A stretch of DNA of 64,000 bases from Topomyia yanbarensis (taxonomy: Eukaryota > Arthropoda > Insecta > Diptera > Culicidae): assembly GCF_030247195.1 (NCBI RefSeq), contig NC_080671.1, positions 414,790,044-414,854,043 on the forward strand, read 5' to 3'. The notes beneath the pieces were generated by a model, which was not told the origin of the DNA, searched no databases, and was given only the letters and a program-made list of their open reading frames with translations. How positions within the stretch are numbered: the first letter of the stretch is position 1; the number at the start of each line of letters is the position of its first letter. Of the stretch, positions 10,064 to 22,079 are shown one piece after another. The translations under genes were made by a program, and so were the position numbers.

Positions 10064-12984
10064 ACAACAACTTTGACATATTTTTTATAATTCTTACTAT
10101 TTGCATTCAAAAATACAATTTTCTTTTTGAATATGATTCTAAACGCCATTTTAAATCGAAATGCTCTTAACAAAAATTTTCTAAAATGTAGCAGTTCTCG
10201 AGATATTTTAACTTTTGTTTTAACAACACAATTATTTTGTTTTATTACGACCTTTTCATAAGTTAGTCGCGTTTCTCCATAAAAAATAATAGGTTTTTCA
10301 AAAGGCCCGTAAACTTTCCTGCAACTTTCTTTTAGACATGAAGGCGATATTGTAAACCATTTGAAAGTTACATGAAAGCAACCAAAATATATTTCAACCA
10401 TAGGGTCTGATGATTAAACTATATAACACTCATACGTAATGTATAAGTCATCATTCACTCAAACAAGACATGAGATTAATAGTGTTCGAATCACTACATT
10501 GCATAGCATGGAATGGAGAGTTCTGATGTTTTTTACATCACCTTTTATATCCCTATTGATTCAATTAAACATTTATAACACTCCTGATAACCAATTGTCT
10601 GAAGTAAGAGTTGCGTTTTCTGCAAACTGAGAACTTTAGAATTAATTTATCAAACGATAAATCTATTATGAACTCTCGGCAGCCGGCTTCCCAGTGTAAT
10701 TAACACATGATAATACTCGCTGTAATTGCATACATCGTATCATTTAGCAAGGTGAATCCAGATCTGCGTCATTTTTCATCCCATCCTACAAACAAAAACT
10801 CCTACCTGTGATAAACGTGAAGATGCAGTAATCTTCATAGCTACGTAAGTTATAAAAACCTTGTTTGCATTTCAAAGTATAGAACTCTCGAAACTTAAAC
10901 ATTGAAACTACTCCCATGTTCGTTCTCTGAACGATTTCGCCTGTTCTAGTCAATCGAAATACACCAGACTGTCGTTTCAAGTAAAGTGATATCATAATAG
11001 AATCAAAAAGTTATTAAAAAGACCTTAAAACACGATGAAAGCTTTCCACTAAACATCCCAAAAAACACCGATGCTAATACCATTGTGATTACCCACAAAT
11101 TTTTGCGAGCGTTATTCTCTACCTAACAGCTAATCGGTCCATGCATTGACCCCGTGCACCACTAAAAGAGCAAACATGTTCTTTTCAATCAAAAAACTTC
11201 TGGCTCACTCATCCAACCGCACCGTCCATGTGAAGTGGCAAGTGCTTAAAATAGTTTTTTATTTAATTCAATCTATTCCGCAACCACTCACTGATTAAGT
11301 GATAAGTGTAGGTTTTAACGACCCTTCTCCCCCGTATCACCAGAACCACCGAATGCAGTTCCCGGTGAGACTTCTTGATTTTTTTTTCTCAGCCAAAACA
11401 TGCGATAAGCTGCGGCTACAGTGACTAACTACACCACACCGTAAGCCAGGAGGGCATCGGTCCGGTTTGGAATTCATTAACTAGAAGGGCGCAAAACTAA
11501 TATATATGCTTATGTAATTTATGCGCTGCACTGGAGAACAGCGCCTTGCATGAGTACAGTTTTGAAACCTGTGAAGGACCCCGCGATGGTCCTCTCTGCG
11601 GGTAGAGAGAGATTGATGTGCGATAAACGGTCAGCCCGCCACCAGCGCTGCCGCCGCCACCGTTCGGTGAAGTATGCGTGCTGGGTGAGGGATTGTTTCG
11701 CGTGTCGGTTGCTGAAAGTTGTTTGGTGCTACTGGCGATAATGATTTCCACGGGCTGCATGTAAACGATGGAGGGGGGGGGCTTGGTCGCTTTCTAGAAT
11801 ACAAAGTAGGTAACAATTTATCCCCGTACTTAGCAGTGGATGACTTTTATGAGGGTCCGAGCACTGTATCGCTTGTTTGGTGCGGTAATCGAGGAGTTAC
11901 AAGCAATTTATTAAAACAAATGACGTCCCCCGCGACAGGTAATAATTACTGCGGGAAGCAGTGAACGATATGGACTAGAGGTATAAAGTTTTCAAACGTG
12001 AGAGTGTCCAGCAGTGCTGTGAATATAAGCAGCTGTCTTCTGGTTGTTCTGAAGTTAGGAAAATGTCAGAGAGAAAATGATAGGTGTATACCAATTATAA
12101 TTGAAGCGAACGCCTGGTCTTTTTTAGATCATTAATATCTCCATCAGCCGGGCTATGTCTAACTTTTCAGATAATGTCGCTATCTTAATTATTCCCTTTA
12201 TTCATGCTCGTTCAAAGTCAATACCCTCTGACACATTCAATTTCGTTTCTACGTGCCGTTCCCGGTCAGCTTAATGAAAAGCTCGTATCAAATCGCATGC
12301 GAGAAGTATTTTGCGATACATTTTCGTGTCCAACACGAGCCTTGTGTATCATTTGTTTCCACTCGTTTTTATCACCATTCGGAGACAATGTCTTCGCAAC
12401 AGAATGTGCAACTTGTTGTGTGAAAAAGTTTTAACATCATCATCACCTTACCACATCATTTGGGTGGAGTTTTGGTTCTTTTTTTTCCTGGCTTGCCTCG
12501 GGCACATTGCCGTGTCGTCGAGACGCTGCTACACAGTGTCGGCAGTTTATAGTATGTACATATACACATCCTGGCATAGATGCAACTTTCTGTTCGGCTG
12601 CGGTTTTACGGGAAATGGTACCTGGCTTTGTTCTACGGTAACGAAGAAGGTCAGAACGAATTGTATATTATAATGGCGAAAAGTTTTCTTTTTTGTTTCT
12701 AAAGAAAATGCATTTTTCGGCTACAGCGGAGTCTCATGCTTCATGTGCATAGTGGGTTCGACCGACACGTAAGAAAAAGTTTATTCTTCTAGTTTTGCAT
12801 AACAATGCAGAAATCTTTTACTAAGACTAGTTTCATTAGAGAATTCGCGTCGTGTCAAAGTGTTGCGAATTACCTTGGGTGGCGGGACAATGGTGGTTCA
12901 ACACCTCAAACTTAATCCGCTTTTCCTAATATGAATGTTTTTAAATTTTTTTTGAGAACTTAAATTGAATATAAAAACTTCAAG
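10064..12984. other. No gene recognised; AT-rich and mixed DNA
   Basis: 10064-11000 is AT-rich. A GC-richer patch at about 11540-11800 has short proline- or glycine-rich frames on both strands, a homopolymer of G near 11770 and no recognisable domain. The rest, to 12984, is low-complexity to unique sequence. I see no splice-linked coding exons here, though unrecognised exons of a large gene cannot be excluded. Confidence 0.3.
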
Positions 12985-13904
12985 GGGCAGCCCTATGGGG
13001 TTGCACGAACTGTAGACGTAGGACTATACTACTCAATGTAAAATATGTATTTTCTTAGTACATTTAGAACAATAATAAATCAAATATATTTCTTACGCAT
13101 AGTTTAAGCACAACCAATTCACATCGAATGCTGCATATTGAACCAAACCTTTTTGGTTATCAGGTGCTTTCATTTGTAGCAGGTGATCGAATTCGATTAA
13201 ACTTATTTGAGAAGATCTGAAGAAAGAAGACAGAAAACCGTGACCGAACTAATAACTGGAGCTAAATCTTTATAGCACAAGATCAGCTTCGAAAAATTGT
13301 AAAAACTTTTCGATTGTATGTGGTAAAAAACACCCGGACCGGTGAAGAAAAATCAAATTTTAGACAATATAATCAAAGCTCATGTATAGACCGAGCTTTC
13401 ATGTTATATTTTGCCATTATTGTAACTTTCCTAAAGAACGCATACAAATGAAGTGAATTTTATATATGGACTTAGATGCGTTTTTGCAACGGTTTTTCTA
13501 GTGACAGAGTATTCATTCATAAATAGGCTTTGTAGTATATATCTGTTAGCAGAATCAAAAGAGAATTGGATGAAAGGAAATGAAGCACGCGAAGTGGAAA
13601 TGAAATTTGTTGCCAAGAAAGTTTTCGTCTTTGCGCAATGAAAGCACAGATTGCTATCATGCAGCCGCTTACAAACAGGGATGCCATATTGAAATCTGTG
13701 TTTCGGTTAAAAAAATCTTTTTACCATCTATGATAACTAAAACAGGAAAAAAATCTGTGATAAATTTCCGATTATAATATTCCCAAAGATCTGTGAAATT
13801 TTCATCAAAATGCCAAAAATCCGCCATCTGTGAATTCTGTGATCAAAAATTGTGAAAAAAAATCTGCGACATAACAGAAAAAACTGTGAATATGGTAACC
13901 CTGC

Positions 13905-14340
13905 AGTTAGATATAGGGAAACTGTGGGTAAAATGAACAGGGAGGGGGCGGTAAAATTAACAGATAGCCAAATCAAATCAATGTTTGTTAAATTTAGAAC
14001 AAAGTTCACGGAAACGTGACCTGTCAAGTATTCAAAGGACATTGAAATTATTTCTTTTGATAAAAAGCTGTCAAATGTAAAATAAATATGATAAAAACCA
14101 AAATCGGCATCCATGTTTACCACTGATGTTAAATTCGGCATGTAGAATATAAGGTCTTTTGAGGTCAATTTTTAATTTTATTCTGAAAATAGTGTTACAT
14201 CATAGTAACCTCTTGCAGATACTTCACTTGCAATAAGTGGGGTTTAGGGCAAAATGGCTTAATCGGAACAACTTTTTGAAAATAAAATGTCTTAGGGGGT
14301 AAAATGAACAGGTTGTAACGCTAACTTCAAGTTACTATAT
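13905..14340. repeat. Repeated GGGTAAAATGAACAGG motif inside the 2-kb repeat
   Basis: GGTAAAATGAACAGG occurs near 13926 and again near 14298, with weaker versions between (GGCGGTAAAATTAACAG near 13950 and GGGCAAAATGG near 14250). This segment is absent from the second copy of the 2-kb repeat, so it may be a separate insertion bounded by these motifs. Confidence 0.45.
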
Positions 14341-14543
14341 CTTCACTGCTCTCCACCAGATCCTTAAAGTGGAAACACCCATGGATAACCCCAAGTTTAT
14401 AGATGTGTTTCGATGCCACAGGATTGTAAATTGGTTAATATTACGTCATGAAAATTCAATTTTTCAATTCAATACAAAAGAAAGCATAGTGTTTGAACGG
14501 ACAAGCTCAGTCGCGTGTTAGACGGCCTTGGGTAGCGTACTGC

Positions 14544-14587
14544 CACAGCCAGTGTGACAGACTTCTAGTTGAGCTACACTGGCTGTG
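14544..14587. repeat. Perfect 12-bp inverted repeat
   Basis: CACAGCCAGTGT at 14544-14555 pairs with ACACTGGCTGTG at 14576-14587 around a 20-base loop. It lies in the right part of the 2-kb repeat; the second copy does not preserve it. Confidence 0.6.
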
Positions 14588-15008
14588 AAAACACACAGCG
14601 CAGTGATCTGCTTCGTCTTCCGTTCAACAGGCAACTGAGCGTGTCCGGTCAAATCCGTTCTTTAAATAGTCAATGATGACGTCATTCATAGAAGCGTAGC
14701 GCGCTAGGTACACAAATCTGTTGTGCCGGACTTGGGAAGCGCTACCTTCTGTGTGTAAATGCGCGATATTTTGACTAGATTGAACATTATTTAAATTTTT
14801 AATGCCATGATATCAGAAATCTTTGGGTTTATCTATTGGAATCTATTCTTTGAAGTATTTCGGGGCAATATGTACAAAAAATTTGAAAATTTATCGTAAG
14901 ATGGCTGAATTATATGCGTTTAAAATTGAACCACTTTTCGTTACATACCATTTTTGTAGAATTTGCAAAGTGCACCCCCTATCGAAAACAAAGACGTAGT
15001 CCTACGTC

Positions 15009-15713
15009 AAAATAATTATTTCCAGTTCGATGTCATGATTTTGATCATCTCATTACTGATTAATAAAAGTGAATCTACAATTGATATTACCACACTCGTA
15101 CTTTGAAACTTCACTGAATAAATAAAAGGGCGCCATAAGAAAAATAAAAATCGAAAGAACTTTTCAAGTGATCTAGAATACGTTGAAACTCTTGCCAAAT
15201 ACAACATTTCCAGAAAAGTTAGACATCAAATAATCCATTTTTCTCGTGAATAAGTGAACCTGCTTCCAGCCAGCAACGACTCTGATCGATTTCGAACAAT
15301 TACCTGACCGTGGATTTTATTCGTGTGGATTGCGCAACACAAATGAATAGATTTTGTAACGTTATTTTATATCGGCCATTTAATTTAAAATCTCACCTGT
15401 GCGAAATATGGATCGCTTTTTTTTATTCCTTCGGTGTTAATGAGCCGGTGTATCAGTACAACATATTTTAAAATACAGAATATAGTTGGTGGTGTGAGGG
15501 TCCTGTCGTGTATCCAGATGGTGCATCCGCTTGTCGAATCGTCCGTTTTTCTTCCTGGTAGGTGTGGTAGCAACCGGTAGTCCATGACTCTTGTTGGTGA
15601 TCCATGATACTTTGTGGTCACTGTGATAGATCCTTGTGGGTGGACAAGCGCAATTTCTTCATGCGCGCCGACGTCGAATCTCGTTACAGGTGGTGTATCT
15701 GCAACGAGGAAAT
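15009..15713. other. No gene recognised
   Basis: AT-rich flank of the 2-kb repeat, then a GC-richer stretch from about 15540. A short minus-strand frame at 15621-15385 has no recognised domain. Confidence 0.3.
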
Positions 15714-15756
15714 CCCAGTTCTCGTTACAGTCAAAATGTCTGTAACGAGAACTGGG
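15714..15756. repeat. Perfect 17-bp stem hairpin next to LINE B 3' end
   Basis: CCCAGTTCTCGTTACAG at 15714-15730 is followed after nine bases by its exact reverse complement at 15740-15756. A further CTCGTTACAG lies just upstream near 15680. It sits about 60 bp beyond the stop codon of LINE B ORF2 and could be part of its 3' UTR structure or a small foldback insertion. Confidence 0.75.
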
Positions 15757-15814
15757 GAGATGGGGTACTGATGTAGATATCTGCTGATGAAGTATGGTAC
15801 ATTGCTAAGTAGAA

Positions 15815-18800
15815 CTAGTATAAGAAAAAAACATTATTCAAATTAATCGATTTGAGAAAGAGGTATATGGGGTACAGAATTCCAAGGTCTTGAGTTGCCA
15901 GGTCGTCCCGGATCGGCATGTCGGGTGGCTTTCCGTGTGCTTGTAATACTTCATTAAGTTTTGCTCTGGCTTCCCGATGATCAGAATCTGGCTCTGAGCA
16001 CGACCAAACGATGTGGTCAATGTCTTGGTAACCTTTACCACAATTACACAGGGCACTGTCGGCAAGCCCTATACGTGATTGCTGAGCATTACCGTTGTAG
16101 TGATTTGACATTAGTCTTGATGCGAAGCGAATGAAGTCCCTTGACAAATCAAAACTCTTAAACCAAGGTTTAGTTGAAACCTTTGTGATAATAGAGTGCA
16201 ACCACCGACCTTTATCGCCCGTTGTCCATCTCGTTTGCCAGGCAGCGAGGGCCTTTTGCCGAGGAACACTGAAATATTCGCTATACGTGATAGGCCTTTC
16301 GAGGACACTGCCTTCGGTGGCACCTTTTTAGCGAGTTCGTCTGCTTTTTCATTGCCCCGTATTGAGCAATGGGCCGGGACCCACATAAATGTCACATGGA
16401 ATGACTGGTCGAGCAAAGCACGAAGAGTCCTTTGTATTTCCAACAGGAAATGCGAAGGGTACTTGGCCGGTTTCATTGATTGAAGAGCTTCAATAGAGCT
16501 GAGGCTGTCCGAAAAAATAAAGTATTTGGCAGAAGACAGAACCTCTACTAGACCAAGAGCACAATGTATTGCTGCCAGCTCTGCAACATACACGCTACAT
16601 GGCTCGTTTAATTTGCGAAAAACACTATGATTCACGTTGAATACTCCGAAACCAGTCGATCCATCAATACTTGATTCATCGGTGTAGAATTGTTTGTCTT
16701 GATCGATATGATTAGTTAGCCGAAGAAATGGCTGGTATAATCGACGATCGCAGGTGGTCAGGAATATCTTGTAGGTATAAGATGTTTCATGGTTAGATCA
16801 AAAGTAATCTGTGAGTTGTTAGACTGCTGTTGGATATTTTCAGTAGAGTTTAATGTTGATGGACAGGTAGCGTTAAGTAGTCATAATAGGGAGACATGCG
16901 CTTTGAATGCACTTCTAAGCTGTGCAGCACTTCGAAATTGTTGATTGCGAGCGGATTCATTACTTCACTACGTATCAGAAAACGGAGTGAAAGCTCATAG
17001 AACCGTTCAGAAAGAGGAAGCACTCACCTATCAGCTATCACCTCAAGGCTCATCGTGTGAGTAGAATGCATGCAGCCAAGGGGTACATGTAAACACCGAT
17101 ACTGAATTCTTTCTAACTGCTGAATGTGCGTTTTGGCAGCGGGTCTGAAACAGAAGCTTCCATACTCAATAACCGATAAGATAGTTGTTTTATACAATCT
17201 GATCAAATCGAGAGGGTGGCCACCCCACCAAGTTCCAGTAATCGAACGAAGAAAATTTACTCGCTGCTGGCATTTTTGCTTCAAGTAATAAATATGTTTA
17301 CCCCATGTGCCTTTGGAATCGAAAAAGATTCCTAGGTACTTGAAAAACATCGAATGGGTAATTGGTTTGCCACCTAATAGAAGCTGAAATTTAGCGGGAT
17401 CGTGTTTTTTTGAGAAAATAACCATCTCTGTCTTTTCTGCCGAAAATTCAATGCCCAGCTCGACAGCCCAGACAGATAAATTGTCGAGGGTGTCTTGCAG
17501 AGGCTTTTGCATATCTCTGCCGTTTGTGCATACTACCGACACTACGCCATCGTCTGCAAGCTGCCTCAATGTACCATTACCTGTCAAGCAATCATCAATA
17601 CTGCTGACATAAATATTATACAGAAGTGGGCTAAGACATGAACCTTGGGGGAGACCCGAGTAACTAACTCTCAACGTCGACGAAGAACCATGCGCGAAAT
17701 TCATGTGTTTTTCACGCAATAAGTTGGTTAAGAAGTTGTTCAACTTGGGTGAAAGACCATTTCGATGAAGCTTCTCTGACAGGACTTCGATGGATACTGA
17801 ATCAAACGCTCCTGTAATGTCCAGAAAAACTGAGGTCATTTGTTGACGTTTGGCGAAGGCGATATCCATCTCCGTCGCAAGCAGCGCCAGACAATCATTT
17901 GTTCCTTTGCCTTTCCTAAATCCTGTGTTTCCGAAAGCAACTGATTTGTTTCGGCCCAGTTATCGAGACGCCGAAGAATCATTTTCTCTAACAACTTTCG
18001 TATGCAGGATAGCACAGAAATTGGTCGATACGAATGATGGTCCGATGCTGGTTTACCAGGCTTCTGAATGGCGACGACTTTAACTTGTCTCCACTCATGC
18101 GGAACAATGTTTTGTTCCAGGAAACAGTTGAATAAGGTTAACAAACGTTTCTTTGCTGAGTCCGGCAAGTTTTTAAGGAAGGCAAACTTGATCTTATCCG
18201 GCCTCGGAGCATTATTGTTGCACGATAGTAGAGCTATTGAAAAATCGACCATCGAGAACGAGAGCTCGGGATCATTTGAGGTGTCCCGGAAGAATTCTTG
18301 TGAGGGGACCGAATCAGGACATATCTTCCTCGCAAAGTCGAAAATCCAACGATCTGAGTACCCAACATTCTCATTTGTCGTTGACCGATTACGCATGTTC
18401 CTGGCTGTCTTCCAAAGAGTACTCATTGATATCTCTTTTGACAAACCTTCTACAAAATGGCGCCAATATCCTCTCTTTTTTGCTTTATTGAGGCTTTTTA
18501 GTCTGCGCTCAAGTGAGATGTATTCGATATGCAATTCCTGCTTGCCTTCTCGTCGCCAACTGCAGTATGCATCCGACTTTTTCATACAATTCCATTCTTT
18601 GTCCCACCATCGATTTGAGGGATGTGCTTGAAAAGTGCTTTTAGAGAAATGCTTGGTTTGAGCTTTAACTGCACTGTCGTAGAATAGGCTGACGAGGAAG
18701 TTATACTCATCTAACGATTGCAGCACTTCCGTAGACTCAATTAACCTCGCAGCTGTTTCCGCATATTTCTTCCAGTCAATATTTCGCGTAAGATCATATG

Positions 18801-19496
18801 AAATATCTACTGGCTCCACTGGACTAGGTCCATTGAAAATAGAAATAGCAATCGGCAAATGGTCGCTACCGTGAGGGTCTTAGATGACATTCCAAGTACA
18901 ATCGAGCGACAATGAGTTCGAGCACAGAGAGAGAGAGATCCAACCTGCTTTCTCGAGCTGGAGGGGCTGGGACTCTTGTGGCTTCCTTAGTATTGAGGAT
19001 CACACAGGTCAGAAATGAGAGAGGCCCGATTATCATCGTACGACTCCCCCCAAGCGAGACCATGTGAGTTGAAGTCCCCCAATATCAAACGGAACGCAGG
19101 GAGAACCTCAATTATACCTTTGAGCTGCTGGAAGTTTAACGAAGCTCTTGGTGGGATATAAACTGATGTAACGCACAGGTCTCGTCCTTTGATCTGTATT
19201 TGACAGGCCACCACTTCGGTACCTGTGAAGGCAGGAGGGTTGACTCTGTAAAAGGAGTAACATTTTCGTATTCCCAAAAGCACTCTTCCATGATGATCGG
19301 CTCTGTCTAGTCTAATGATATTAAACGCACGAAAACTCAAAGTTTGCTCGGGCCGAAGCCATGTTTCAGAAATTGCAAAAACGTCACAATGTGTGTGGTG
19401 CAGAAGTTGTTTGAATGTGTCTAATTTTGGAATGAGGCTCCTACTGTTCCATTGTATAATGACGGTATCCTTAATACTGTTCGACGTATTAGCCAT
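15815..19496 (-). pseudogene. LINE copy B ORF2 (endonuclease, RT, RNase H)
   Basis: The ATG at 19496 (MANTSNSIKD) starts the ORF. The endonuclease blocks are QWNSRS, SETWLRPEQ, SVYIPPRAS and LGDFNSHG, with a frameshift near 19000. The linker and RT N-terminus (18858-17836) and RT core (17869-17024) carry DITGAFDSVS (A), SGLPQGSCLSPLLYN (B) and LADDGVV (C). A frameshift joins them at about 17850-17950. The RNase H (about 16680-16111) has ELAAIH, SDSLSSIEAL and VPAHCSIRGNEKADELAK. The C-terminus has CNCGKGYQDIDHIVWSC, the short metal-binding motif typical of the I group. Total length is about 1,220 codons, with stops or shifts near 17000, 16700 and 16150 as well. Confidence 0.9.
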
Positions 19497-20813
19497 CGAA
19501 ACTGTTTAGTGAAGATAAGAGGGGCCATTTAGCGACTAGTTGCTTAGCTAACTCGCTAGTTGGGATCCATGCAGAGATACTACTCTTGAATTGCGCAGGA
19601 ATTTCAAAAACGTTGAGAATCCATTCCATAATTGTTTTAAAGGAGATCAGACCTGTTCCAGTCTTATTCTCTTGCTGTGGTCCAGTGCTGCGATCTTTCT
19701 TTTTAATTGGGTGACTCGGAAAGTCCTTGCCTTGAATTTGAAAACCAGGGGCTACTAGTTTATTGGTCGATGGTTTCTTTGAGGTAGCTAACTTGGTCAG
19801 TACCGTCCCTTTTTTACGTGGGAGTTTCTGGGACGAGGCAGCACTTCCTTTTGGCTCCAAGAATAGGTACGTAATCAGTGTCCCCTTCTGAGCTACTACC
19901 ATCATCTTCAGATAAATCAGAAAAAGTGTTATTCAATTGTATGTGATTCGGATTCGATGCTTTCAGAATTTCCGCAAAAGTGCGTTTGGATCGCTCTTTC
20001 GTGGAACGCTTAAGCTTATCTGATCGCAGTTTGTATATCGGACAATTACGTTCCGTGTGAGGAACACCACCGCAAAGAAGGCATTTTTCCTGCGGTCCTG
20101 CGGACCGGAAGTCGAAACTTGTCCAATAGTACGTAGTTCGGTAGGGCAGAACCTTCGAATGTTATTCGAAATGATTTCGAAGGGGTTATCATTTTGAGAC
20201 TCCCTGTGCCTGATACTGTGTTAAGCTGTTTCACTTCAAGTATCTTGACCTTCGGCAGGTTTTAGGCTGCTTTGAATATGCCCAAGCCGTTCCTTAGTTC
20301 AGCGACCGTTAGGGACTCTTCGGTGATTACACCGTCTACCTCTGCGATGTTCGCCGGAATGTAAACGCGATATTCTAAATTAAATCGAGCATCATTCACG
20401 ACAGCGTTGGCCTGTTTCCGGTCTGAGAGAACTACGCGAAGTTTATTGGCATTAACCTTGACTATTTCGCATACGCTTGAAAAATTAGCAGTAAGACCCT
20501 TACTAATTTGCGACACCCTCAAGGGTTTGCCTCTGGGCCGGAAATAAACCACGAATCTGTCGCCTGGACGGTCGTTGTATTGCCGAACACGCGGAATAAT
20601 AATATTGGGGAAGACATTTTGATTATTGGCTGCACCAGTACCAGTACCAGAACCCGTAGCAGGACCCGTACCAGAACCTAGACTAGAACCCAGTGGGACC
20701 AGGGAAGGAAGTGGGAAAGAGGAATTCTTGTTGGAGTTTAGAGTTTTCGGAATTGCACCGGTTGAGTGATTCAAGGGAGTAACGTTGTGATCCATGTCGT
20801 CCTCGTCAGACAT
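19489..20813 (-). pseudogene. LINE copy B ORF1 (gag-like), broken
   Basis: The ATG at 20813 (MSDEDDMDHN) starts an N-terminal region with a Gly/Thr-rich stretch and an RRM-like block (FVVYFRPRGKPLRVSQ). An in-frame TAA follows GIFKAA near 20262, and the protein continues in the same frame (KVKILEVKQLN). After LDKFRLPVR a frameshift and deletion remove the first two zinc knuckles that copy A has. In the shifted frame only the third remains (CLLCGGVPHTERNC, CX2CX4HX4C). The C-terminal part runs from about 19905 to 19489 and ends FDG-stop. Confidence 0.85.
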
Positions 20814-21450
20814 TGGGACGCAGGAATCACCGTCACCAAAGAAAATTATAGCAAAAACGAAATAAATAAATATAAAGGTACAGAAATAATGAGATAAATT
20901 TAAAAAAGAAAAACTTAACTGTTCTGCTTCCTACTGGAGCGCCTGCTGAATGGCGCGAACAGCTAGCACCAACGCTTTTCAATCACCCCACGTAGCAGAC
21001 CTACGAAGACACCGCCGCTACGGCGATGGATGAGTGCCGAAAAATACCACCACTACTACGCTGCCACCGAAATCACCTTCACTACGACGACCGATGAGAG
21101 CCAAAATACACCACTTCAGGGTGGACCGAGCCGTCGCCACCCACCGCACCGTCGCTTGTATGTATCCGTATGCGTCGAACGATATAGCACAAAGTTTAAT
21201 CCACTGTCGCCTAAGCACTGCCGCTGATGGGAAGCAAAGTCGCCTTCGCTGCCCACCTCCCACAGAGATAAACTACACCACCACTACTGTACACTGTACT
21301 ACCTAATCGGCGCGATACAACCACGCGCACTAATCGCGCGGGAAAAAAACCGAGTCAGTGCAAACACCACCACCGCTCAAACCGTCCCGATAGGGCAAAT
21401 TATCACAAGCCAACTCACAGCGAGCGAACGAAGACAGAAAACACATCTGT
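20814..21450 (-). other. 5' UTR and probable internal promoter region of LINE B
   Basis: GC-richer, with runs of GGTGG and GTAGCGGC on the minus strand and no long frame that looks coding. Its position directly 5' of ORF1 fits a LINE 5' UTR, where an internal polymerase II promoter would be expected. No specific promoter element was identified. Confidence 0.55.
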
Positions 21451-21910
21451 ATCGTCCGAAGTCTACCGAAGGAATGGTATGGAGCGCTTGTTTAAATAGA
21501 AAATGTGTATAGCCATTTATAAAGTTTACCTTATTCAGTTTCAACATGTGCGAAACGCGTTACTGATACAATTCATAAATCGTCCCACACTAGATGAATT
21601 TATCAACAAGAACAACCTGAAAAACCTTTATGGAATGAGATAAAATTAAGGCTTTCCCTCCATACAGAGCATAAAGCTACATGACCTTACCTGACAATGC
21701 CATCAACCCTCCCATGAGGGTTTTGAATTACTTTCAAAAATTTATTAACTTTCTGTTCAGGATAAAAAATATACTGTAAACCGTTTTGTCACATAAAATG
21801 TCATTTGAGTTCGGTCACTCTAGAAACAAGTAAAAAAAAGAAACCAAGGACGAAACTTTGCGGGGTGGCTGGAATAGGTATGTATGTCAAGTTGGACGGC
21901 TTCTCTGATG
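21451..21910. other. No gene recognised
   Basis: AT-rich sequence between LINE B and a direct repeat. Nothing specific is visible. Confidence 0.3.
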
Positions 21911-22049
21911 GATCGGTTCACGTTTCGACAAGCTTCGATAGTAGCAACAGTAGTGAGCAGACAGCAGATGTCGGTCAGCGTGCTAGCAACGGCAGCTAAG
22001 GAGGAAAAACGCGAAGTTGGAGAAAATCGGGATATCGTTGTCTAGAGAA
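21911..22049. repeat. 139-bp direct repeat, left copy
   Basis: From GATCGGTTCACGTTTCGACA to ATCGTTGTCTAGAG. A near-identical copy lies about 1,040 bp to the right at 22949-23089. Between them are a GTGTACG-rich block and unrelated sequence. It may be a segmental duplication or the ends of an inserted element. Confidence 0.8.
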
Positions 22050-22079
22050 ATTTTACCGCTGATGATTATTCCCAGTGTA

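Larger units (their letters stand above)
12985..15008. mobile_element. 2-kb dispersed repeat, copy 1 (inverted termini)
   Basis: This stretch aligns with 39871-41949 at several places in the same order: the left end (CTATGGGGTTGCACGAACTG), the block around 13470-13660 (GATGCGTTTTTGCAACGG), and the block around 14640-15000 (GATGACGTCATTCATAG). The ends carry GACGTAGGACTA (13015-13026) and its exact reverse complement TAGTCCTACGTC (14997-15008). It encodes nothing obvious and is probably a non-autonomous DNA transposon. Copy 1 carries different sequence at about 13670-14500. Confidence 0.65.
15760..21450 (-). mobile_element. I-clade non-LTR retrotransposon copy B, near full length
   Basis: Minus-strand LINE with a GC-rich 5' UTR, ORF1, ORF2 (endonuclease, RT, RNase H and a C-terminal CCHC-like motif) and a short 3' end. 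It is the same family as copy A but better preserved. ORF1 and ORF2 overlap at ATGGCTAA as in A. In-frame stops and frameshifts in both ORFs make it non-autonomous as it stands. The 5' end is placed near 21450, where GC-rich minus-strand sequence stops. Confidence 0.85.

Noticed and set aside
11497..11964. GC-richer patch with Gly- or Pro-rich frames on both strands
   Set aside because: No domain, no splice partners and low complexity (G/C homopolymer); insufficient to call a gene.
12985..15008. The 2-kb repeat as an LTR retrotransposon or LINE
   Set aside because: No gag/pol words, no polypurine tract or primer-binding site, and inverted rather than direct ends.
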